From: Spirochaetaceae bacterium
GTDB taxonomy: Bacteria > Spirochaetota > Spirochaetia > Treponematales > Breznakiellaceae
Reading direction: 5' to 3'
Assembly: GCA_031269165.1 (NCBI GenBank)
Contig: JAISZQ010000018.1
Location: 1-17,987, forward strand
DNA length: 17,987 nucleotides
The translations under genes and the position numbers were made by a program. Below, in pieces: positions 6,360 through 13,491 of this stretch. Every line of letters begins with the position of its first letter. The first letter of the stretch is position 1. A model generated the notes under the pieces. It did not search any database and was not told the origin of the DNA. It worked only from the letters and a program-made list of their open reading frames with translations.

Positions 6360-7826
6360 TCAAGCCGGTACCTGCACATACTGTACATCGGATAGCACCC
6401 GGCACAATTTTTCTATAACACCCTTCTGGTGACCGAGACAAAGTGCCAGATGATGGGTATTCCCCGCTTTTGCCCAATCCACGACAAATTCCGACACATC
6501 CCGATTTAGGGCGGCTCGGGTCCACGTGTTGCCCATCTGGGGCACCGGGCCTTTTTGACTTTCCGCTTCGGCACAAATAAACTTAAACTTCGAACAGATG
6601 TCGGTGCTAAGGCCCAGCATCGTAATGGGGCCTGTCTTAAGGCTAAATTCAACAGAGACGCCGTGTCCCCTTTTGCCGTGGTAAACGCCCAAACCGCGAA
6701 TCGTGGGTTTACCCTCACTGATTCTGATGTCATGCGGGCCGTCGTGTCCGACCAGCATAATATCGTCCAGCATATCCACGCCGTATTCGGCGAAGGAACC
6801 GCCCGCCCCCATAGACGACGTGGTGTACATAGCCATACAGGTCTTCATATCCGATTCCCCTGCCAGAGGAATTCCCTCGGATTCCAAAAGAGAGTTCCCA
6901 ATGATCAAATTCGACGCGACCCGTTCGTAGTAGTTGTCCCGTCCTTCATAGTAATAGGCCATCGCAGACAAGTTGTTGTTCTTCACCATCTTCTCAAGGC
7001 CCACCGCGCACTGGGCCGCCCAATCCAGGTCCTCCTGTTTGACCGGAACGGTCGTAGGATCATAAGAAGGGTCGAGGATCGTGAATTTTTCTTTTATTTC
7101 CTCTAACTTTAAGGCGATCTCCTGTTCGGTCGCGCCTTTTACATATTCCACCAGTTCGCACATTTCCAGCATCTTTATGTGTATGCCAAAAGAACGGGTA
7201 AACGTCGTCGGATCAAAGTGCATATCCAGCATTCCCTCGTAACTGTGACCCATGTGTCCGAAAATGGCGCCCTTATACGCCCTGAGTATGTCCGCGACCC
7301 GGCACCATTCTTCAAGGTTCTTTTCCATGTTGGATCCGTACCATGAGCCGGACTGTCTGCCAAAAACAAAATCCACCGGTTTTATGCCGCAACGTTCCAA
7401 GGCATTATACGCCTCGGTAACACAGCAGGGACCGCCGTAGCCATTGGTCTGCCCAACCGGAGTAGAGCCCAACTCGTAGTGAACCTGATGGCCGACCAGC
7501 ACAATCGGGCAACAAACCTGCTTCGCCCCGATGACATATCGGCCGGAAGCGACATAACTGGGCAGATAAATAAAACAAAGGTCTATATCGTTCTTTTTAA
7601 AGTATATCCCGGCGGCGAAGGCTTTCTCCGGACTATCGATCATCTGCGTTCCGTCATCGGCAAAATACCGTATCACGTGAACGCCAAACCGCTCCAGCGC
7701 GGCTTCAAATTTTTCTCCCGAAGCAATTTCGGCTTCCCGCTGCCCCTCAAATTGCGGCCAATATTCCCGGTGACCCACAATCATCACCCCCACCTTGCCC
7801 GCTTCTTTCATCCTGTCTGTTGACAT
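6360..7826 (-). CDS. L-arabinose-isomerase-family sugar isomerase (AraA-like)
   Basis: 488 residues from the ATG at 7826, which has Shine-Dalgarno GGAGGA (7831-7836); E. coli AraA is 500. This fold converts aldoses to ketoses with Mn2+ in the cytoplasm. The four AraA metal ligands can be aligned: E324 in AGESDMKT (E. coli GEGDWKT), E347 in GGSFAEY (TSFMEDY), H361 in MLVGHDG (VLGSH) and H458/H459 in GNTHHLA (GGAHHT). KTGP (397-400) also matches the family. The rest is divergent, so the substrate may be arabinose, fucose-like or another aldose. It is divergent from the AraC-type regulator and its promoter matches that of the transporter operon, tying it to the same sugar. No araB or araD kinase or epimerase is in the window. 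The open frame upstream of 7826 (to 8000) is shadow sequence. Confidence 0.85.
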   Translation of the reverse strand: MSTDRMKEAGKVGVMIVGHREYWPQFEGQREAEIASGEKFEAALERFGVHVIRYFADDGTQMIDSPEKAFAAGIYFKKNDIDLCFIYLPSYVASGRYVIGAKQVCCPIVLVGHQVHYELGSTPVGQTNGYGGPCCVTEAYNALERCGIKPVDFVFGRQSGSWYGSNMEKNLEEWCRVADILRAYKGAIFGHMGHSYEGMLDMHFDPTTFTRSFGIHIKMLEMCELVEYVKGATEQEIALKLEEIKEKFTILDPSYDPTTVPVKQEDLDWAAQCAVGLEKMVKNNNLSAMAYYYEGRDNYYERVASNLIIGNSLLESEGIPLAGESDMKTCMAMYTTSSMGAGGSFAEYGVDMLDDIMLVGHDGPHDIRISEGKPTIRGLGVYHGKRGHGVSVEFSLKTGPITMLGLSTDICSKFKFICAEAESQKGPVPQMGNTWTRAALNRDVSEFVVDWAKAGNTHHLALCLGHQKGVIEKLCRVLSDVQYVQVPA

Positions 7827-7852
7827 ACAATCCTCCAAAAGTCTCAAAAAAA

Positions 7853-7921
7853 ACCATACCGCACTTTTCAGAGACTGCACATGGAGTTTTTTCGATTTTT
7901 TTGTTGAAAAGATGGATAAAA
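7853..7921 (-). promoter_or_regulatory. Isomerase promoter with paired TCCAT activator elements
   Basis: Minus strand: TCCAT at 7916-7912 and again at 7885-7881, exactly 31 bp apart. The second overlaps the -35 box TGTGCA (7881-7876); a 17-nt spacer leads to -10 TATGGT (7858-7853), 26 nt before the ATG. The layout matches the transporter promoter at 9791-9859 base for base. Poor -35/-10 boxes with upstream direct repeats are typical of AraC-family-activated promoters. The regulator assignment is inference. Confidence 0.7.
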
Positions 7922-7932
7922 TGATGTATAAT
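7904..7932 (+). promoter_or_regulatory. araC-type gene promoter
   Basis: TTGAAA (7904-7909), a 17-nt spacer and TATAAT (7927-7932): near-consensus sigma70. The spacer contains the distal TCCAT element of the divergent isomerase promoter (7912-7916), so regulator bound there would block this promoter, a natural autorepression design. Confidence 0.7.
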
Positions 7933-7940
7933 AAACTTAT

Positions 7941-7997
7941 CAAAACTCTTTTCGTGTTTTGGAACAGGCTCAAAACTCTTTTCGTGTTGGACAGGCT
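7941..7997 (+). repeat. Tandem repeat in the regulator's leader
   Basis: Two head-to-tail units, 7941-7970 (30 bp) and 7971-7997 (27 bp), share CAAAACTCTTTTCGTGTT and end in ACAGGCT; the second lacks 3 bp in the middle. They lie just after the predicted transcription start and 17 nt before the ATG, partly abutting the Shine-Dalgarno (AAAGGAGAG). They may be an operator, a leader RNA element or a simple duplication. Confidence 0.75.
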
Positions 7998-8014
7998 CAA
8001 AGGAGAGCTTCATT

Positions 8015-8956
8015 ATGGACGCAGGTACGAATAAAACCGCTGAATCTTTTATACGCTATCTCGGTACCGGTACCGAAGACGAACGCCCGTTTGGCATGGT
8101 CTGTGTTGACGCGGGATACAACAGGGTAAAATCCACAGATGTCTATCCTCCGAATATTAACGCCCATCCTGCTTCTTACCGGGGCGTTGTTGACGGGCGT
8201 ATTTTGCCCGAATTTCAGATTGGCTATCTCAGCGCGGGCGAGGGTGTCTTTGAGACCGAAAACGCCACATACAAGACCGGCCCCGGCTCGATGACGCTGG
8301 TTTTGCCGGGAATGAGACACCGAAGTTACCTGACATCCGAATCGGGCTTTCAGGAATATTGGGTGGGTTTTAAGGGGGACTTTTTTTCCCGGCTGCTTGA
8401 CGAGGGAGTCTTCTCGAAAGATTTTGTGTGTTGTGAGGCGGGCCTGTCAACCCGTATCATCTCGACGTACCGGCGGATATTCGACGAGGTACGAACCCGG
8501 CGGCCGCATTATCAGATCAGGATCGGTTCGGAAATACTATCCCTTATCGCCACATTGCTGGATCATAAACAGATACAGGAAAGGCCCGATCCCTACCAAA
8601 AAATCGTGGAAAAGGCAAAAGGGCTTATGACGTTGAATCTGCACGACTCTCTCGATATGTCCGCCTTTTCCCATGAGTTGGGCGTCTGCGCCTCTCATTT
8701 CAACAAGATTTTCAAGACCTACACATCCATGACACCCTACCAGTACTACATCAACATCAAAATTGACGAAGCGAAGCATTTGCTTGAGCGGGACGGCCTT
8801 ACCGTAACAGAAACCGCGTATCGGCTTGGCTTTGAAGACCCCTATTATTTTTCCCGGCTTTTCAAGAACAAGACCGGGGTCACCCCGAAGAACTGGAAAA
8901 AGAGCGTCATTCCGCCTGATAATATGTCGATCCTGCCGAACGAGCAGACTGATTAG
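8015..8956 (+). CDS. AraC-family transcriptional regulator
   Basis: 313 residues, ATG at 8015 with Shine-Dalgarno AAAGGAGAG 8 nt upstream. N-terminal cupin-like sugar-sensing domain (about 55-120: IGYLSAGEGVFE, YKTGPGSMTLVLPGMRH), a linker with helices, then the two-helix-turn-helix AraC DNA-binding domain (about 195-298). The first HTH includes MSAFSHELGVCASHFNKIFK (215-234); the second contains TETAYRLGFEDPYYFSRLFK (265-284) followed by GVTPKNW. It is placed between the divergent isomerase and the transporter operon, both with matching upstream repeats, so it most likely activates both in response to the imported or released sugar. Its own promoter overlaps one of those elements. Confidence 0.93.
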   Translation: MDAGTNKTAESFIRYLGTGTEDERPFGMVCVDAGYNRVKSTDVYPPNINAHPASYRGVVDGRILPEFQIGYLSAGEGVFETENATYKTGPGSMTLVLPGMRHRSYLTSESGFQEYWVGFKGDFFSRLLDEGVFSKDFVCCEAGLSTRIISTYRRIFDEVRTRRPHYQIRIGSEILSLIATLLDHKQIQERPDPYQKIVEKAKGLMTLNLHDSLDMSAFSHELGVCASHFNKIFKTYTSMTPYQYYINIKIDEAKHLLERDGLTVTETAYRLGFEDPYYFSRLFKNKTGVTPKNWKKSVIPPDNMSILPNEQTD

Positions 8957-8973
8957 GCTAAAACGTTGGGGGG

Positions 8974-9103
8974 TGGAAGTCTCCCCCCTCATTCCAGCCC
9001 TGCGGTCTTCCATTACCCCCCTCTACGGGGGTTTACCACCCCCGTAACGCCCCCGATCCACAGCGGGTGGACTGGCGGTCCAAGGGACACACGCGCAATG
9101 ACA
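8974..9103 (-). repeat. Composite repeat element, short version
   Basis: Read on the minus strand it has the same ordered blocks as 243-573: half dyad end TGTCATTGCG, CACCCGCTGTGGATCGGGGG, CCCCCGTAGAGGGGGGTA, AGGGCTGGA and GAGGGGGGAGACTTCC. The hairpin-rich inserts of the long version are absent. On the plus strand its end (GGGGGGTGGAAGTCTCCCCCC) can fold after the regulator's stop codon and might stop transcription, though there is no T-tract. Confidence 0.7.
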
Positions 9104-9110
9104 ATAGCAC

Positions 9111-9208
9111 CGTCATTGCGAGGAGCGAAGCGACGAAGCAATCCAGACGGAGAAGGCCCTCGCACTGGATTGCTTCGCTCGGGAATTTGCCGCTCGCTCG
9201 CAATGACG
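9111..9208. repeat. CATTGCGAG dyad repeat copy
   Basis: Full copy: left end CGTCATTGCGAGG, arms GAAGCAATCCAG / CTGGATTGCTTC, right end CTCGCAATGACG. It is followed by a GTTCGTGT-rich tail (9212-9240) resembling the tails of the next tandem units. Confidence 0.9.
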
Positions 9209-9240
9209 GAGGGCGTTCGTGTTGGTTCGTGTGGTTCGTG

Positions 9241-9700
9241 GCAGAGCCGTCATTGCGAACCCGAAGGGTGAAGCAATCCAGACGGAGAAGGCCCTCGCAC
9301 TGGATTGCTTCGCTACGCTCGCAATGACGGGTAGCCCGCTCGCAATAACGGGAGGCGGACTCGCAATGACAGGTTGCTCGTGTTGGCTCGTGTGGTTGTG
9401 GCAGAGCCGTCATTGCGAACCCGAAGGGTGAAGCAATCCAGACGGAGAAGGCCCTCGCACTGGATTGCTTCGCTACGCTCGCAATGACGGGTAGTCCGCT
9501 CGCAATAACGGGAGGCGGACTCGCAATGACAAGTTGCTCGTGTTGGCTCGTGTGGTTGTGGCAGAGCCGTCATTGCGAACCCGAAGGGTGAAGCAATCCA
9601 GACGGAGAAGGCCCTCACACTGGATTGCTTCGCTACGTTCGCAATGACGGGAGGCGGGCTCGCAATGACAGGTTGCTCGTGTTGGTTCGTGTGGTTGTTG
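9241..9700. repeat. Three tandem 160-bp units built on the dyad repeat
   Basis: Units start at 9241, 9401 and 9561, each opening GCAGAGCCGTCATTGCGAAC. Units 1 and 2 are both 160 bp and differ at two positions that I can see (C/T at 9335/9495, G/A at 9372/9532). Unit 3 is 140 bp, lacking about 20 bp after the first right end. Each holds a full dyad copy, extra right-end fragments (CTCGCAATAACG, CTCGCAATGACA) and a TTGCTCGTGTTGGCTCGTGT tail. High identity points to recent tandem duplication. With the flanking repeats this makes up most of 8957-9780, which contains no gene. Confidence 0.9.
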
Positions 9701-9790
9701 GCCAAAAGCCCGTTGGTAAAAATTCCTGTAATTCGACCGTTCTTGGCAATGGAACGTAAATGACGTCGCTCTGACATTCGGCCTGTTCGG

Positions 9791-9859
9791 TTTTGTCCAT
9801 CTTTTTACTGATAAAATTAAAAAAAATCCATTTTCAATTTCTTAAAACAGATGTATTAT
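9791..9859 (+). promoter_or_regulatory. Transporter operon promoter with paired TCCAT activator elements
   Basis: TCCAT at 9796-9800 and 9827-9831 (31 bp apart); the second runs into -35 TTTTCA (9831-9836), a 17-nt spacer follows, and -10 TATTAT is at 9854-9859, 28 nt before the ATG at 9888. The 69-nt stretch aligns without gaps to the isomerase promoter, 49 of 69 identical by hand count, including TCCATCTTTT at the distal element. Confidence 0.75.
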
Positions 9860-9887
9860 GATAAATCTTTTAGTTATGGAGGAAAGT

Positions 9888-11483
9888 ATGAAACGTTTGT
9901 TCAGTTTAGCGGCGCTTTTGGCGCTGGGGTTTTCTTTGGTCTTTGCCGGCGGGGGCCAGCAGGGTTCGGGCGGACAGCAGGGCGGCGCGGCACCGGCGGC
10001 GAATAAGACCATTACCATCAACACATGGGCGGAAATCGGCGATGAGGAAGGCTGGAAGGCTGCGGCGGACGGATACCGGGCGTTGCACCCCGATGTCACT
10101 ATTGTCATCGACCTCAAGCCCAGTGAAGGGTACGGCGAATGGTTGCACAATATTTTTGCCACGTCCAATCCCAACGCCGATATTGTCAATGTCAACCTGG
10201 CATGGTCTTCGGCCACCGGCAAGTCGGTGAATTTTCTGGAATACGTAGACCAGAAAAGCCCCTATTCCAACGGCAGGTGGCGGGATCAGTTTAACTTCCA
10301 GCTCCAGACTGTGGACTTGGCCAGGCAGGACTTGATAGTCCTCAACTTGGAATCGGTTCAAGTGCTCTGGGAATACAACAAGGACATTTTTGCCAAAGTA
10401 GGGGTCAAGCCGCCTAAAACGTGGAACGAGCTTATCGCGGTATGCGAAAAACTCCAGGCTGCGGGGTATCAGCCTATTTCTATCGCCGGGGATTTTAACA
10501 GCTTCTGGGCCATGGAGATGGGCTGGCTTGCCCAGATCTACGCGGACCAGACAACCCGTTCCATGATCAATACAACCCGGGCCCAGCGTGGGGATTATCT
10601 CTACGATCCCGATATTGATGGGGTGTGGAAGTACGATCCTTCGGACCCCTACAACGATGATGCATGGAAGGTGAACCAGAATCCGGTACGGTTCTATAAA
10701 GCGGTTGCGGAAGGCCAGTACAAGCCGGATGCCGTGGGTATGCGAACGGTATGGGAGAATTTTGCCAAGGTGTTCCCCAAATATGCGGGGGGCGACGCCT
10801 TCTTCGGGACCAAAGACGCGCTTCCGCTTTTCTATCAGGGGAAGGCGGCCATGATGGTAAACGGCGCGTGGGGCTTGAGCCAGTTTAAGAACGACATGGC
10901 CAAACTCGCCAAGGGCCAGGCTATCGAATCCAACAACCAAGCCATAAGCGGGGCAATGAAGTTTGAACTGGGAACCTTCAATATGCCCAGCATGGAAGGC
11001 CCCGGTATCGAGGCGAAGGCTCGTACCATAGAAGTTGGTCAAGGCTTTCTGGGGGTAGTAAAAAAGGACAAGGCCCACAACGACCTCGTGATGGATTTCC
11101 TGATGTACTATTCGTCCAAAGCCGGGTACAGCCGTTATCTTACCGCCAGCCTTGAGGCAGGGGGAGCGGTAGCCGGTCCTCCGTTGGTGTACGGTGTGGA
11201 ACTGCCCCCGGATTATCAGGCGATGTTTGATAATCTTTCCTTTATCGGGAATGTTCAAAAAGGTTTCGGTGCGGGGGTGGCCCGGGGTATCGGGGATGTT
11301 CAGGAAGCCCTGCGGGCGTTCTATGATTATTCCTACAACTACCTTTCAGGCAGGACCACAGTGGATCAGTGGCTGTCCAGTCACAAGGCATCAACCCTTC
11401 AATACCTGGATCAGGCTATGGCCATATTTAAAATAAGCCGGAACGATCTGCGGAATCCCCAGAACGCGCCTACGGGCCAATAG
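9888..11483 (+). CDS. ABC sugar transporter, periplasmic solute-binding protein
   Basis: 531 residues from the ATG at 9888 (Shine-Dalgarno GGAGGAAAG); the earlier frame start at 9858 is rejected because it lies before the Shine-Dalgarno. Sec signal peptide MKRLFSLAALLALGFSLVFA (1-20), then GGGQQGSGGQQGG, a flexible linker like those of lipoproteins but with no lipobox Cys. Family-1 (MalE-like) features: TITINTWAEIGDEEGW, LWEYNKDIFAKVGVKPPKTW, LFYQGKAAMMVNGAWGL and a C-terminal half rich in Trp, Tyr and Asp. It is about 90 residues longer than many relatives. First gene of the operon, 25 nt before the propeller-permease. It should capture an oligosaccharide in the periplasm and hand it to the two permeases. 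Confidence 0.93.
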   Translation: MKRLFSLAALLALGFSLVFAGGGQQGSGGQQGGAAPAANKTITINTWAEIGDEEGWKAAADGYRALHPDVTIVIDLKPSEGYGEWLHNIFATSNPNADIVNVNLAWSSATGKSVNFLEYVDQKSPYSNGRWRDQFNFQLQTVDLARQDLIVLNLESVQVLWEYNKDIFAKVGVKPPKTWNELIAVCEKLQAAGYQPISIAGDFNSFWAMEMGWLAQIYADQTTRSMINTTRAQRGDYLYDPDIDGVWKYDPSDPYNDDAWKVNQNPVRFYKAVAEGQYKPDAVGMRTVWENFAKVFPKYAGGDAFFGTKDALPLFYQGKAAMMVNGAWGLSQFKNDMAKLAKGQAIESNNQAISGAMKFELGTFNMPSMEGPGIEAKARTIEVGQGFLGVVKKDKAHNDLVMDFLMYYSSKAGYSRYLTASLEAGGAVAGPPLVYGVELPPDYQAMFDNLSFIGNVQKGFGAGVARGIGDVQEALRAFYDYSYNYLSGRTTVDQWLSSHKASTLQYLDQAMAIFKISRNDLRNPQNAPTGQ

Positions 11484-11508
11484 CCCGAAAACGCTGGAGA
11501 GTACGGGA

Positions 11509-13482
11509 ATGAACAAAAAAGGGTTTCTGATGTTTGCCGGGTTATGCGCGGTGCTGTGCGGCATGGTTATCGGGATAAACCGCCATGCCGGACGTGTTAC
11601 GAACATCTTGGAACGTATGCCTTTTACGACCGGGCAACAGAATAACTGTCTGGGCGGGGATGAGGCAAGCGGCATGGTGCTCGTCGGAACCTATAACAAC
11701 GAGCTTATCGCCTTTGCCCCGGACGGAACGCGCCGGTGGTCCGTCCAGGGCCGGGGGCCCTTCAGCCAGCTGGTGGTTCGCCCGGATTCCCGTACCCTCT
11801 ATGCCGGTAACGAGGACAACAACCTCTATGTCCTTCATCTTGACACCGGAGAACTCCTCTTGACGATCAATGTGGAACGGAGAATCTTCAATATTGACGT
11901 TACCGAAGATGAAGGGGAGATTTTGATTTCAGCCGGGACCGGTACGAGCAGACAGAATATTCTGCTTTACAACGCCGACGGGGAACAGAAAAGCAATTTT
12001 TCTTACAATATTCGCATGAAAGGCGCCCTGTATTCTTCTGACGGCGAGGGCATATTCCTGGCCGATAATCAGGGGGAACTCATCAGGATAGACCGTCAGG
12101 GCAGGGAAACCAACCGGGTTTCATTGCAGTACGAACTGGTGGATCTCAAGAGGATCGAAGGGAACCGGCTCCTAACCTTGGACAAAGCCGGGGTGTACTA
12201 TGTGCTGGACGAGGACCTCCGCATCCTGCGCCGAGGCAGTCCGGCCGAATCCTTCGCCGTTACCGGGCGGGCGGTGGGAAGCGACACGGAGGGCAATTAC
12301 ATCGTCGTGGGTACCGAGGAACGGTTCCTCTACCTGTTTGATGAAAACAATCGGCAAATTTATACCACGAGGCTCGATAACAGCATCACCAACTTCATGT
12401 CCGTAGGGGAAGCGATTTACTTCACCGGCTTGGGGGATTTTGTGTTCCGGTTCTCCAGCACCGGTCTTGCCGGAGTGGGGATCATGCAGGGGCTCAAACC
12501 CGTGCTGGGGGGACTGGCGGTGGTTTTCGCCGCCGTGGGGGCGGTCTTTCTCCTTCTGGGGATAGGCCGGACGAGGCTCGTCATCATCCGTGCCGGGAGG
12601 CTCCTCAATCAGCATAAGATCGCCTATATCCTGCTTATCCCGACGTTCGTGCTGTTGATTGCCTTCAATTATTCATCGGTGTTTATCGCCCTCACACGGG
12701 CCTTTACCGACTGGTCATGGGACAGGAATACGTGGGGTACCATGCATTTTGTGGGGCTTGATAACTTCAGGCTCATGATCACCGAGGGGTATTTCCTCAC
12801 GGGCATCAAGAATATGTTTATCATTATGGCGGCTGGAGTTCTCAAAACCATGACATTCCCGCTTCTCACGGCGTGGCTTATCTTTTCCATGAAATTTGAC
12901 CTCCAGAAAACCGTCTTTCGTCTGCTCTTTGTGCTCCCTATGGTGGTGCCCGGCGTGGTAGGTGCCCTCATGTGGAAGCAGATATACGATCCGACCATCG
13001 GCCTCCTTAACCAGCTTTTGGGCCGCATGGGTCTTGAGAACCTCCAGCAGGTCTGGCTGGGAGACGAAAAATGGGCCCTCTGGTCTATTCTTTTCGTGGG
13101 CTTTCCCTTTGTGGGGGTGCTTCCCTTTCTGGTATTCTACGGCGGCCTTATGGACATCGATATCGGTATACTGGAAAGCGCCCGGATCGACGGCGCGAAC
13201 AGGGGCAAGATTTTTTTCCGGATCCAACTGCCCATTCTGATGGCCCAGGTCAAGGTGTTGCTCATTCTTGCCTTCATCAATTCTGTTCAGGACTTCAGCG
13301 GCATCTATCTCTTGACCGGCGGGGGGCCGGGCACGAGTACCTATGTGCCGGGGCTGGAACTGTACTTTAACACAACCCAGTTTGGCCGTTTTGGCTATGC
13401 TTGCGCCCTGGGCCTCGTTCTGTTTGTGTTTACCATGATCGGCACCCTGTTGAATATGAAAATAAAAACGAATTCGGATTAG
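11509..13482 (+). CDS. MalF-type ABC permease fused to an N-terminal periplasmic beta-propeller
   Basis: 657 residues; ordinary MalF-type permeases of this group are about 290-320. Residues 6-22 form a membrane anchor. Residues about 45-318 contain seven repeats of the PQQ/WD-like type (strand, G-x-x-x-N/G, L-x-x-x-D-x-x-G), at about 56, 97, 137, 181, 220, 263 and 302, fitting a seven-bladed propeller. A second membrane segment follows (331-352), then a complete permease (about 369-650) with several membrane helices and the cytoplasmic EAA loop ESARIDGANRG...LPIL (556-577) that docks the ATPase. Topology predicts the propeller is periplasmic, where the binding protein delivers cargo. Shine-Dalgarno GGAGAG (11493-11498). 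The open frame runs through the junction with no stop or frameshift. No ATPase gene is nearby. Confidence 0.92.
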   Translation: MNKKGFLMFAGLCAVLCGMVIGINRHAGRVTNILERMPFTTGQQNNCLGGDEASGMVLVGTYNNELIAFAPDGTRRWSVQGRGPFSQLVVRPDSRTLYAGNEDNNLYVLHLDTGELLLTINVERRIFNIDVTEDEGEILISAGTGTSRQNILLYNADGEQKSNFSYNIRMKGALYSSDGEGIFLADNQGELIRIDRQGRETNRVSLQYELVDLKRIEGNRLLTLDKAGVYYVLDEDLRILRRGSPAESFAVTGRAVGSDTEGNYIVVGTEERFLYLFDENNRQIYTTRLDNSITNFMSVGEAIYFTGLGDFVFRFSSTGLAGVGIMQGLKPVLGGLAVVFAAVGAVFLLLGIGRTRLVIIRAGRLLNQHKIAYILLIPTFVLLIAFNYSSVFIALTRAFTDWSWDRNTWGTMHFVGLDNFRLMITEGYFLTGIKNMFIIMAAGVLKTMTFPLLTAWLIFSMKFDLQKTVFRLLFVLPMVVPGVVGALMWKQIYDPTIGLLNQLLGRMGLENLQQVWLGDEKWALWSILFVGFPFVGVLPFLVFYGGLMDIDIGILESARIDGANRGKIFFRIQLPILMAQVKVLLILAFINSVQDFSGIYLLTGGGPGTSTYVPGLELYFNTTQFGRFGYACALGLVLFVFTMIGTLLNMKIKTNSD

Positions 13483-13491
13483 GAGGAAACC

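Noticed and set aside
7827..8000. N-terminal extension of the isomerase
   Set aside because: It would read through the divergent promoter region and the tandem repeat; the GGAGGA ribosome site sets the start at 7826.
9241..9700. CRISPR array
   Set aside because: Units are 160 bp and wholly repeated with no unique spacers, and there are no cas genes.
9033..9777. Overlapping minus-strand frames across the tandem repeats
   Set aside because: Products of the 160-bp units; the repeated peptide words mirror the DNA repeat.
9858..9887. Earlier ATG for the binding protein
   Set aside because: It overlaps the -10 box and precedes the strong Shine-Dalgarno; the signal peptide starts at 9888.
9906..11258. 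450-codon minus-strand frame opposite the binding-protein gene
   Set aside because: Shadow of a well-supported gene; lacks a ribosome site and recognisable motifs.
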